36,275 bases of DNA, from the NCBI RefSeq assembly GCF_014646635.1, contig NZ_BMNQ01000035.1, positions 1 to 36,275 on the forward strand. Reading direction: 5' to 3'. Within the stretch, counting starts at the first letter, position 1. Each line of letters begins with the position of its first letter. This DNA is from Lentibacillus kapialis (GTDB taxonomy: Bacteria; Bacillota; Bacilli; Bacillales; Amphibacillaceae). Below are positions 17,707-25,946 of this stretch, piece by piece. The notes beneath the pieces were generated by a model that was given only the letters and a program-made list of their open reading frames with translations, did not search any database and had not been told where the DNA came from. The translations under genes were made by a program, and so were the position numbers.

Positions 17707-18608
17707 TTGACACCCTCCAGTTTTGATCCTTTTAAATCAGTTAATATTTCTTTTATATTAGACTTAAATTCCTTAGATGCAGGTACTAATGGCAATCTGC
17801 TTTTCCCTCCAGGAATCCCCAATACTTCTAATCCTGCCTTAACAGTACCTGGAACTGGCTCTTCTTCTATACAGTTATATAGTAATAAAAGTTCTTTATT
17901 AAGTTTAATCGCTTCATTTATATTATTCTCATTGATGACTAAATCATATAATTGAACAATCTTTTCCGGCACTAGATTATGAACAACTCCAATTGCTCCA
18001 TGCCCTCCGGTAGCCAATGTGGGAAGAATTAGATGCTCGTAACCAGTTAATACCGAAAAATTATCATTATCTTCTGTCAAATTAATAAGTTTGCTAGTAT
18101 GCTGCATTTCAACAGTATTTTTTATGCCAACAATTCCATCTATTTGACTTAATTCGTAAATAAGTTCTGGATCTAGTTCGACATTAGTGACTTCGGGATA
18201 ATTATATAACACAATCCCAATGCTAGAGTTTTCTGCTACTGTTTTGAAATGATCAATAATTCCTTGTCTACTTGTTTGCATGTAATATGGAGTAATGACC
18301 AACGCACAATCCGCACCAACCTCAGCTGCATACTGCGTAAGTTCAATTGTATCTTCTGTTCGATGGCACCCTGTACCTGCCATGATCGGTACTCTGCCAT
18401 TTGAATGATTGCAAACAAACTTAATTACTTCTTTTCTTTCCTCAAAACTCATAAGTGAATATTCACTAGCGCTTCCCCCTGCTAGAAGACAATTCACTCC
18501 CCCGTCTATTACATAATCTATGATTTGTTCAATCCCATTGAAGTCAATGCTGTAATCCTCATTCATAGGTGTAGGTAAAGCCGGAATCACGCCAAAAGGC
18601 TTAAACAT
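17703..18608 (-). CDS. DapA-family lyase/aldolase
   Basis: A 301-residue class I aldolase of the dihydrodipicolinate synthase / N-acetylneuraminate lyase family. The Schiff-base lysine is K163 in GIVGIKNT and the catalytic tyrosine is Y135 in LYNYPE. The usual GTTGE motif is replaced by GGSASEY at 44-50, so the second active-site threonine is Ala47; this argues against lysine biosynthesis and for another 2-keto acid substrate. The ATG at 18608 follows AGGAGG with good spacing. It lies 48 nt after the aldehyde dehydrogenase gene and overlaps the oxidase gene by four bases, so the three form one operon. Confidence 0.87.
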   Translation of the reverse strand: MFKPFGVIPALPTPMNEDYSIDFNGIEQIIDYVIDGGVNCLLAGGSASEYSLMSFEERKEVIKFVCNHSNGRVPIMAGTGCHRTEDTIELTQYAAEVGADCALVITPYYMQTSRQGIIDHFKTVAENSSIGIVLYNYPEVTNVELDPELIYELSQIDGIVGIKNTVEMQHTSKLINLTEDNDNFSVLTGYEHLILPTLATGGHGAIGVVHNLVPEKIVQLYDLVINENNINEAIKLNKELLLLYNCIEEEPVPGTVKAGLEVLGIPGGKSRLPLVPASKEFKSNIKEILTDLKGSKLEGVK

Positions 18609-18656
18609 ATTTATCCTCCTCGTAAAATCAAATTTTTTCGTCCAAATCAACAAAAA

Positions 18657-20156
18657 TCAATCATTAATCTGTTCAATGTTAAGATAAACACTTTTTACTT
18701 CTGTGTAATTTTTTAATCCATACTCTCCTCCCATTTCGCGTCCAATACCAGATTGCTTATATCCGCCGAATGGCATTGTCTCCCATTCCTGACAAACATC
18801 ATTAAGCCAGACAGTTCCTGCTTGGAGTTTACCGGCAATATAATGGCCTGCTTTTATATTTTCTGTCCATACACTAGCTGCCAAACCATAATTGCTATCA
18901 TTTGCTCTTTTAATCACTTCTTCCACGTTATCAAAAACGAAAACCGCCATTACCGGACCAAAAATTTCTTCACGTGCAATAGTCATATCATCTTCAACAT
19001 CCGCAAAGATGGTTGGTTGAACAAAATAGCCCTTACCAGAGATTACTTCTCCTCCTGCAACAAGACGTGCCCCTTCTTTTTTTCCTTGGTCGATGTAGCC
19101 AAGTACGGTTTGTTTTTGTTTTTCCGAAACAAGAGGTCCCATGTCTGTTTCTTCATCCATTCCTGCACCTAATTTCACCATATTAGCACGTTCTGCCAAT
19201 GCCTGAACTACTTGATTATAGTGTTGACGGTGAACATAGATTCGTGTACATGCACTGCAATTCTGACCATGGTTATACATCGTTCCAGTAAATGCCCCTT
19301 CAATGGCTTCTGTTATGTTTGCATCTTCTAAGATAATTGTAGGTGACTTGCCACCTAGCTCGAGCGTAACACCTTTGACTTGATCCGCAGATTTCTTCAT
19401 CACCTCTTTTCCAACTTCCGTGGATCCAGTAAAAGACACTTTGTCAACTAAATTGTGCGTAACAATAGCATCACCAGCTACTCGACCTGATCCGGGAATG
19501 ACGTTAACCACGCCGTCAGGAAAGCCAGCTTCATGAAAAAGCTGAGCTGCGTAAAGCAGTGAAAGTGGCGTTTCACTTGCAGGTTTAATCACAACTGTAC
19601 ACCCAACCGCTAGAGCTGATCCAAGTTTCCAAGCAGCCATTAATAGAGGAAAGTTCCAAGGGATTATTTGACCTACAACTCCTACAGGTTCGTGTACCGT
19701 ATAATTAACGTAATCTGGTGATACTTGTGTTGTTTTTCCTTCAATTTTCGTGGCAAATCCTGCATAATATCGAAAGTGTTCAATTGAACCATCGACGTCA
19801 TCAGCCAAAGCGACTTTGTATGGTTTACCATTATCCAGAGCCTCAAGCTGAGCAAGTTCTTCACGATTTTCTGCCAGAAGATCTGCAAGCTTGTAGATGA
19901 GACGCGACCTTTGAAACGCTTTCATTTTTGACCACTCACCATCATCGAACGCTATTCTTGCCGATTTCACGGCATTATTAACATCTTCCGATTGTGCTTC
20001 ATTAACTTGGGCAATTGCTTCTTCAGCTGCAGGGTCAATAACATCAAATGTTTTTCCTTTGACCGACTGTACGTATTCTCCATTAATGTAAAGACCTACA
20101 TCTTCTTTCAAGAACTGTTTTACTTTGGGTTTTAGTTCGTAATCAATTGCTTCCAA
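18657..20156 (-). CDS. NAD(P)-dependent aldehyde dehydrogenase
   Basis: A 499-residue enzyme of the ALDH superfamily, similar in type to B. subtilis DhaS. The catalytic cysteine is C300 in GQNCSACTR and the general base E266 in TLELGGK; the cofactor region includes PWNFPLL and FTGSTEVG, and the C-terminus has PFGGYKQSGIGRE. It oxidises an aldehyde to the acid, plausibly the product of the amine oxidase in the same operon. The TTG at 20156 is preferred because GGGAGG stands 7 nt upstream and the length then fits the family; the frame extends to 20279 without a ribosome site. A TetR gene is divergent from it. Confidence 0.9.
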   Translation of the reverse strand: MEAIDYELKPKVKQFLKEDVGLYINGEYVQSVKGKTFDVIDPAAEEAIAQVNEAQSEDVNNAVKSARIAFDDGEWSKMKAFQRSRLIYKLADLLAENREELAQLEALDNGKPYKVALADDVDGSIEHFRYYAGFATKIEGKTTQVSPDYVNYTVHEPVGVVGQIIPWNFPLLMAAWKLGSALAVGCTVVIKPASETPLSLLYAAQLFHEAGFPDGVVNVIPGSGRVAGDAIVTHNLVDKVSFTGSTEVGKEVMKKSADQVKGVTLELGGKSPTIILEDANITEAIEGAFTGTMYNHGQNCSACTRIYVHRQHYNQVVQALAERANMVKLGAGMDEETDMGPLVSEKQKQTVLGYIDQGKKEGARLVAGGEVISGKGYFVQPTIFADVEDDMTIAREEIFGPVMAVFVFDNVEEVIKRANDSNYGLAASVWTENIKAGHYIAGKLQAGTVWLNDVCQEWETMPFGGYKQSGIGREMGGEYGLKNYTEVKSVYLNIEQIND

Positions 20157-20400
20157 CCTTTTACCTCCCATACTCACCATGATTAGAAAAACAGAATTTT
20201 TAATTTTGTTTGAAATTAATATATCAAATATGTGAATTGTTGTAAACCTTTTTTCTAAAAAGGGAATATAATAATTCAATTAAGTAAAACTTTCAATGTT
20301 TAAAATACATTTTCACATGTCATAAACACCCCTTTTCAGCAAACGTATATTAATTGTCCGATATCTATTAGATTACGTCTTATCGTAGATGCACTATTAT

Positions 20401-20429
20401 AAGTCACCTGACTTTAAAAATGTTACAAT
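20401..20429 (+). promoter_or_regulatory. Palindrome and -10 box at the TetR start, possible operator
   Basis: AAGTCACCTGACTT (20401-20414) is a perfect inverted repeat with a 2-nt centre. It lies just upstream of TACAAT (20424-20429), a possible -10 box for the TetR gene. The 305-nt gap to the divergent aldehyde dehydrogenase gene is otherwise AT-rich and without other clear signals. Confidence 0.4.
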
Positions 20430-20461
20430 ATAAGTATAAAATTCAAGGAGTGATAGTCTAT

Positions 20462-21058
20462 ATGCCTAAAAAAGTTGATTATAATGAAAGAAGAGATAAA
20501 ATTGTTGAAGCAGCTTTTTACGTCATTTATTATCATGGATTCGAGAAGACCTCATTACGGGAAATCGCTAAAAAAGCGGGGTTATCCTTAAGTTCTGTTC
20601 AACTTCATTTTCCAAAACAAAAAGACATTTATACTTTCGCAATGGACGTTATTTTTCAAAGATTTGAAGAGAGAATGCAAAAAATAGGGCAGGCTGATCA
20701 AGATGATTTTGAAAACGCCGTTCATATGGTGAAACAAATTATTCAAGTTCATACAGAGGAAGAAAGAATGGAAAATGATATATGGGTAAAATTTACTTTA
20801 ATGGCAACTATGAATCCAGAATATCAAGAGCTAAATGAAGAATATCGTAGAGTAAATCTTAATTTTGCAAAGAATATTTTAAGGGTTCTGTATAAGAGTG
20901 GGTATATTACACATTTCAGAAATATTAACGAATTGGCCCACTCGTTAATTATATTTACTACTGGCTTAGTATTTGAATCTGTCATTTATACATATTTATA
21001 TAGCGATCAACTTGTTGAAAAAAAGGTCAGAGAATATTTAAAAAACATCTGTAACTAA
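20462..21058 (+). CDS. TetR-family transcriptional regulator
   Basis: A 198-residue TetR protein. The DNA-binding domain occupies about 8-55, with LREIAKKAGLSLSSVQLHFPKQKDIY as helix-turn-helix; the C-terminal domain is helical and of the BetI-like type. The ATG at 20462 has AAGGAG 11 nt upstream, slightly long; a frame extension to 20420 has no site. It is divergent from the aldehyde dehydrogenase operon, which it most likely regulates, perhaps along with gbsA on its other side. The effector is unknown. It is the only plus-strand gene between 5.7 and 25.9 kb. Confidence 0.87.
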   Translation: MPKKVDYNERRDKIVEAAFYVIYYHGFEKTSLREIAKKAGLSLSSVQLHFPKQKDIYTFAMDVIFQRFEERMQKIGQADQDDFENAVHMVKQIIQVHTEEERMENDIWVKFTLMATMNPEYQELNEEYRRVNLNFAKNILRVLYKSGYITHFRNINELAHSLIIFTTGLVFESVIYTYLYSDQLVEKKVREYLKNICN

Positions 21059-21095
21059 ACATATTTGACCATTTAATCAATAACTGAAGATGACA

Positions 21096-21215
21096 ATGCA
21101 GACATGGTTAAAGGAGCAAGCTTCCGATCGTGAAGAATTATCCCGTTGGCGCTACGAGCAAGTATATCAAAATATACCTCTTCCAATCGGAGCAAGCCCT
21201 ATTCTTATTACATAA
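21096..21215 (+). pseudogene. Short frame, possible gene remnant (39 codons)
   Basis: An ATG-to-TAA frame reads MQTWLKEQASDREELSRWRY and continues EQVYQNIPLPIGASPILIT. The composition looks protein-like (amphipathic, charged), but there is no ribosome site and it lies in the 176-nt gap between the TetR gene and gbsA. I do not recognise it; it may be a fragment of a lost gene. Confidence 0.25.
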
Positions 21216-21234
21216 GGAACATCGTAATGGGCAT

Positions 21235-22707
21235 TTAGTTAAACCATTTCAAAGGTTTAGGTTTCAAGTTACGGTAAATGTGTTTTATTTCTTGGTATTC
21301 CTCAAGGCCTGTTTTGCCAAGTTCGCGACCGATACCGGATTGTTTATAGCCACCCCATGGCGCCTGCGGAAAGTACAGGTTGACGTCATTAATCCAAACC
21401 GTGCCCATCCGCATTTTTGCCACACAGCGCTCCGCTTTGGCGATGTCATTGGTAAAGACGCCACCTGATAGGCCATAAATCGAATCATTGGCAAGCCGGA
21501 TTGCTTCTTCTTCAGTCGTGAATTTTTCCACCGTGATGACCGGACCAAACCCTTCATCCTGCACAACGCTCATATCCGTAGTGCAATCGGTCAAAACAGT
21601 CGGCAAGTAGAAGAAGCCATTTTGCAGTTCGGGGTCTTCCGGACGCCCGCCACCGACAGCGACAATTGCACCTTCTTTTTTACCGTTTTCCACGTATTGA
21701 ATAACTTTATTTAAATGGTCCCCGGAAATGAGCGGCCCCATCTGAGTCGATGCCTCAAAACCATTACCAAGCTTGATTTTCTTCACCTGTTCAACCAATG
21801 CCTCCACAAAATCATCATGAATACTTTCTTCAATAATTAAGCGGGTGCCTGCTGAACAGATTTGTCCGGCATGGAAAAATACTGCATTCATCGCCTGGTC
21901 TACGGCGGTTTCCAATTCGGCATCAGCAAATATAATATTCGGATTTTTACCGCCAAGTTCGAGTGCCAGATTTTTTACGTTGGAGCTGGCCGCCTGCATT
22001 ATCCGTTTGCCTGTTTTAATACCACCTGTGAATGATATCAAATCGACATCATCGTTTTCGGAAAGCTCAGCACCAACAGTGTTGCCGGGCCCGAGCACCA
22101 GGTTAACAACACCGGCAGGAACCCCTGCTTCTTCCATTAACTCAAACACTTTAATCGATGTGAGTGGTGTAATCTCGCTTGGTTTCATCACAAGTGTATT
22201 GCCCGCCGCCAGTGCCGGCGCCAATTTCCATGACGCCTGCAGCAATGGATAATTCCACGGTGTAATTTGCCCGCAGACCCCGACAGGTTCATGAACTACT
22301 CTGCTGGTTGAATTCGGAATAGGCGATTCAATGATTGCACCGTCGTCTTTGTCGGCCATTTCAGCAAAATAACGGAAAACGCCAGCAATGTCACCCATAT
22401 CCCAGCGGCTTTCTTCCACGGTTTTACCTGTGTCGAGGGATTCCAGCTCAGCCAGTTCTTCTCTGTCACGTTCGATTAAATCCGTAATCTTATGGACAAT
22501 TTTGCCGCGTTCGATAGCAGGTGTTGCAGCCCAGTCCCCTTCATCAAATGCTTTGCGAGCCGCAGCAACCGCAGCTCTTGCATCACTTTTATCACCTTCT
22601 GAAACTAGTGAGATGATTTCCTGGTTGTACGGGTTAAAAATATTTCGGGTTCTTTCAGTGTTCGATTCAATCCATTCACCGTTGATGAATAACTTTTTCT
22701 TGTCCAA
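21235..22707 (-). CDS. gbsA: Glycine betaine aldehyde dehydrogenase
   Basis: A 490-residue aldehyde dehydrogenase, exactly the length of B. subtilis GbsA and very similar along its whole length (SLDTGKT, PVGVCGQITPWNYPLLQASWK, ELGGKNPNIIF, RPEDPELQNGFF, QAPWGGYKQSG). The catalytic cysteine is C284 in HAGQICSAGTR and the base is E250. It makes the osmoprotectant glycine betaine from betaine aldehyde in the choline pathway. The TTG at 22707 is chosen because AAAGGGG lies a few bases upstream and the protein then begins like GbsA. The usual partners GbsB and GbsR are not in the window, but a betaine-type binding protein gene lies just upstream on the same strand. Confidence 0.9.
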   Translation of the reverse strand: MDKKKLFINGEWIESNTERTRNIFNPYNQEIISLVSEGDKSDARAAVAAARKAFDEGDWAATPAIERGKIVHKITDLIERDREELAELESLDTGKTVEESRWDMGDIAGVFRYFAEMADKDDGAIIESPIPNSTSRVVHEPVGVCGQITPWNYPLLQASWKLAPALAAGNTLVMKPSEITPLTSIKVFELMEEAGVPAGVVNLVLGPGNTVGAELSENDDVDLISFTGGIKTGKRIMQAASSNVKNLALELGGKNPNIIFADAELETAVDQAMNAVFFHAGQICSAGTRLIIEESIHDDFVEALVEQVKKIKLGNGFEASTQMGPLISGDHLNKVIQYVENGKKEGAIVAVGGGRPEDPELQNGFFYLPTVLTDCTTDMSVVQDEGFGPVITVEKFTTEEEAIRLANDSIYGLSGGVFTNDIAKAERCVAKMRMGTVWINDVNLYFPQAPWGGYKQSGIGRELGKTGLEEYQEIKHIYRNLKPKPLKWFN

Positions 22708-22829
22708 TGAACACACCCCTTTTCAAAAATAATGGGCGATTTGATAACTAATTAAACCCAAAGCAATTGATCTCTGATATTAGATATGGTTTGTTTATAC
22801 GAAGGTATAAATAAAAGACATAATAATCA

Positions 22830-23711
22830 TTAATCGCCCTTCATTTTATCAATTTTATCTTGATGATTTTCAACCCATGTCTGTGCAACATCCTCGGGGT
22901 TTTGCCCATTATCTATTTTGGTGATCATGTCTTCCATATCATCTATAGATATGCTCCAGTTACTTAAAAATTTGTAAGCTTTAGGTGCCTTCTCTTTCAA
23001 TCCTTTATTAACAACAACGTGAACAGAAGTATCTCCATAAATTTCTGGAACCTTGTTATTTGTTAATATTTTCAAATCAAGTAGTTGAAACATGCTATGT
23101 GGCTCCCAGCCATACAGCAGAACTGGTTCTTTCTTTTCAATTTTTGCTTTAGCTGCTGCCAACATAGCTCCCTCTGAAGAATTAATCATTTCTACATCCA
23201 GATTATACGCATCAATGATGTCTTGTAAGTCTTCCATTGCTGGATCGGATTCACTTATTGCCAAGATTTCATTATTTACCATGTCTTCCTTACCTTTTAA
23301 ATCTCCAACATCATTAATATCCTCCATATATTTAGGAACAACCATGCCCGCTCTCGCATCTTCATAACTTGCTGATATTCTCTCTATTGTATCGGAATAT
23401 TCATTCATATATTGGTTTTGTTGTGGAGCCCATGAATCCATAAATATATCAACATCACCAGTTGACAAACCGGTATAAACAGCCCCTAATTCAGCTTGTT
23501 GTCCTTCTACCTTATATCCCATATTCTCTAATATATTCTTGACTATTTCTGTTGGTACTAAAGTACTAGTCCAATTTGTTTCAGCTAAAGTTATTGTTGG
23601 TTTGTTTTCTTTGTTGTTGTCAGCATCATTCTCAACTGCACCACTTGAAGAACATCCATACATAACTGCTGACAATAATAATGCTATCAAAATGTAAAGT
23701 GATTTCTTCAT
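22830..23711 (-). CDS. Glycine betaine/proline-type ABC substrate-binding lipoprotein
   Basis: A 293-residue lipoprotein of the OpuAC/ProX group. The signal peptide ends MYGC with C20 as the lipidated cysteine. The mature protein carries well-spaced tryptophans typical of quaternary-amine cages: NWTST, MDSWAPQ, YGWEPHSMF and FLSNWSIS. It should capture glycine betaine or a similar compound outside the membrane for an ABC importer, but no permease or ATPase gene is present in the window. AGGAGAG precedes the ATG. It is the intact paralogue of the frameshifted gene at 8101-8990 and lies upstream of gbsA on the same strand with a 122-nt gap. Confidence 0.9.
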   Translation of the reverse strand: MKKSLYILIALLLSAVMYGCSSSGAVENDADNNKENKPTITLAETNWTSTLVPTEIVKNILENMGYKVEGQQAELGAVYTGLSTGDVDIFMDSWAPQQNQYMNEYSDTIERISASYEDARAGMVVPKYMEDINDVGDLKGKEDMVNNEILAISESDPAMEDLQDIIDAYNLDVEMINSSEGAMLAAAKAKIEKKEPVLLYGWEPHSMFQLLDLKILTNNKVPEIYGDTSVHVVVNKGLKEKAPKAYKFLSNWSISIDDMEDMITKIDNGQNPEDVAQTWVENHQDKIDKMKGD

Positions 23712-23931
23712 TTAAATCTCTCCTATCCTAAATTCATAAGCTAATTTTTATTTGTTATTCATCTTTCCAGTAGTAATGGGAAAAATTTACTTTTCAAGGT
23801 TGTATCTTGGCTTTGATTGTATTAAGCTACTTTACTTAAGATTTAACATACTGACACAAAATAGAAATATATAACTTACGTCCCATGTATTCAAGAGTGG
23901 AAACAACTTATCATAATTTTCTTTATGATTG

Positions 23932-24678
23932 TTATTTATCGTTCCAATAGTCGTCTCCCGCTTTGACAAGCCACTCCGGTATATAATCATTACCAATTCG
24001 TGATACACCCAGTTCTTGAATATAATATACACATTCGTCCAAACTTTTGGGGGCTCCTGAGCTTTTAATTTTTATTCTGCCATTTACGATTTCACTTATT
24101 GCTTTAACATTGTCGATTCCTGCATTATCGTAAGGGTTAACCATTTCATCAGTATAACTTGATTCCCCAGTGCCATCATATCCCGTAGCAAATCCCGTGA
24201 CATTCTTCACGTAGTCAGCTCCGGAATCAATCACTAACTCACAGGCTTTTGTTAATTCATCTCGTTCTTTTAGGTGAGGTGTCTCAATGATAATTTTAAT
24301 GATACAGTCTTCTCTTCTGTTCTTTGCTGCTTCAACAATTTGTTTTAACTCATCTAACACAAAATCATAGTCACCGTCTTTGAATCGAGATATGTTCATA
24401 ACAATATCAAGTTCGTTCGCTCCTTTATCAATTGCTACCAAAGCTTCATGGACCTTGGCCTTAGTTGTCTCAGCACCCACCGGAAATCCAACAACACCAC
24501 TAATACTAGCATTGTTACCTATAATGTTTTTAGCTACAGGCACGTCAACTGGATAACAGCATAAACAGGCAAATCCGTATTTAATGACTTCTCGACTTCG
24601 CTTTTCTATTGATTCCTTACTTCTGTTCTGCCATAAAATAGAATAGTCTATTAACTTGCAAAATTCTTCTTTTTTCAT
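23932..24678 (-). CDS. deoC: Deoxyribose-phosphate aldolase family protein
   Basis: A 248-residue class I aldolase of the DeoC/LacD family. Catalytic residues are visible: D91 in ELDIVMN, Schiff-base K158 in DYVKNVTGF and K205 in IKIKSSGAP. GFPVG replaces the usual GFPLG. After TGFATG there is an insertion of about 20 residues (YDGTGESSYTDEMVNPYDNA) not found in classical DeoC, where this loop is short and lies near the substrate phosphate, so specificity may differ. The ATG at 24678 has AAAGGGG 9 nt upstream. The gene is monocistronic behind a strong promoter. Without deoA, deoB or nupC neighbours, a nucleoside role is not certain. Confidence 0.82.
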   Translation of the reverse strand: MKKEEFCKLIDYSILWQNRSKESIEKRSREVIKYGFACLCCYPVDVPVAKNIIGNNASISGVVGFPVGAETTKAKVHEALVAIDKGANELDIVMNISRFKDGDYDFVLDELKQIVEAAKNRREDCIIKIIIETPHLKERDELTKACELVIDSGADYVKNVTGFATGYDGTGESSYTDEMVNPYDNAGIDNVKAISEIVNGRIKIKSSGAPKSLDECVYYIQELGVSRIGNDYIPEWLVKAGDDYWNDK

Positions 24679-24783
24679 ACTCAATAACCCCTTTTTTAAT
24701 CCTTTTTTGTCAAGTTTCGGTCCAATACATTTAAAAATATGGCTTTGATAATGTCGACAATATACATAGCCTCAATTGTTTTG

Positions 24784-24832
24784 GTACAATTGACTCAAAA
24801 AGTATTATAGTACACTTGACTCAAAAAAACAA
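24784..24832 (-). promoter_or_regulatory. Promoter of the deoC-like gene with two direct-repeat operators
   Basis: On the minus strand TTGTTT (24832-24827), a 17-nt spacer and TATAAT (24809-24804) make a near-consensus sigma-A promoter. The plus-strand repeats GTACAATTGACTCAAAAA (24784-24801) and GTACACTTGACTCAAAAA (24810-24827) are 26 bp apart, each centred on the palindrome TTGACTCAA. One fills the spacer and the other lies just after the -10, positions typical of repressor sites. Confidence 0.65.
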
Positions 24833-25739
24833 GGATGAATTATCATATGATTAAAGAAAAAGCAACACTAATTAGAAAATAAATTTTAACAACAAAAAAA
24901 GCCCACCCCCTTTTTTAAAGGAAGTAGTCTTCTTAAAACTAACTATTTATACATTAAACAACTTCACAACAAGCATGAACATGAACGGCATTAAAAGTCT
25001 ATACACGTTGGTATGCTGGCGTTTGTAGGCTTGTCCTACATCATGCCGCCCGTACTTGACTTATTTTCAGGGTGTTTCATCCGACTGTTGTTCTGGTATT
25101 CGCTTGATAAAATCATCCCTGACAAAGCGAATATACGTTTGTTTTGTTTCGTGTGTTTAATCTTTCTAGTTACTTTTATGTGACAATTAAAATGTCACAT
25201 TAGGCGTTCTTGTACAATCAACTGCTAAACGTCATATACTGTTGTTTACCTATAGGTGAGCCCTAATACCGGAAACCGTATCAGTACATTTTAACATATT
25301 ATAAAAAATACAAATTATTTGTTATAGCAAGTTTTAATAGGGTATTAATATCAAATTTGCATTACTTCTTTTCAATTTATTTCGACTGATACGTTACCAA
25401 TTTTGTGACCAATTATTGGAGCCCTCAACTACGATACTATAAGCTTTCGCGTGATTCACCTAAAGTTAGTAGAAAGTTTATTCGTTATACATTATGCCGC
25501 CCGTACTTGACTGTTTTTTGAGATTTTGTAGATCCCTAATTCACGTCCTTTTGTATTATCGAGAACACTATCGATAGCAGCATAATGAATATGTGATGAT
25601 TGAGAATCTTAAGCTATACGAACGGGCGCGATTGTTTAAAAGATATAGATGGTTAGCAAAGTAAAAAATTTAGAAAAATGGAAATGGTCATTGCCTTTCA
25701 GACATTGGAGTGCTAAGATTAAAATAATTATATTGAATC
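24833..25739. other. Long non-coding stretch between deoC and the GH20 gene
   Basis: No convincing gene is seen in about 900 nt. It holds two copies of a 24-nt motif (25038-25061 and 25489-25512; the visible core is GCCGCCCGTACTTGACT) that also occurs at 12354-12377. It also holds a perfect inverted repeat ATGTGACA/TGTCACAT (25178-25200). On the minus strand a 25-30 codon protein-like tail ends at 25067 (FVRDDFIKRIPEQQSDETP). These look like remains of decayed genes or insertion sequences. Confidence 0.5.
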
Positions 25740-25830
25740 ACATGTGACTGATTCGACCAGGCATGGTGATATGTAAAAGGATCTGTGGACCCTTTTCGTA
25801 TCTCCATGTCTTTTTTTGTGTCAGTCATGT
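25740..25830 (+). promoter_or_regulatory. Nested hairpin with T-tract in the GH20 leader (terminator or attenuator)
   Basis: An inner hairpin pairs GGCATGG, GATATG and AAAAGG (25760-25780) with CCTTTT, CGTATC and CCATGTC (25791-25810) and is followed by TTTTTTT. An outer stem ACATGTGACTGA (25740-25751) and TCAGTCATGT (25821-25830) encloses it. It lies about 120 nt before the GH20 start on the same strand, so it either ends upstream transcription or acts as an attenuator. Confidence 0.6.
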
Positions 25831-25946
25831 CATTCAAATCAAGGTGGTGATTTGGGCATAAAATTATTGTCGAAGCGTATGATGTTTTGCACATCGTTTG
25901 CACTAGAATGATGTCGCATTCATAAAAATTTTAAGGAGGAATTATT

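Noticed and set aside
17703-18608. Dihydrodipicolinate synthase of lysine biosynthesis (dapA)
   Set aside because: The active-site motif is changed and the neighbours are catabolic; the general family call is safer.
18753-19172. Plus-strand frame of 139 codons
   Set aside because: It lies entirely antisense within the aldehyde dehydrogenase gene; cysteine-rich shadow composition and no start signals.
21845-22252. Plus-strand frame of 135 codons
   Set aside because: It is antisense to gbsA, whose coding is unmistakable.
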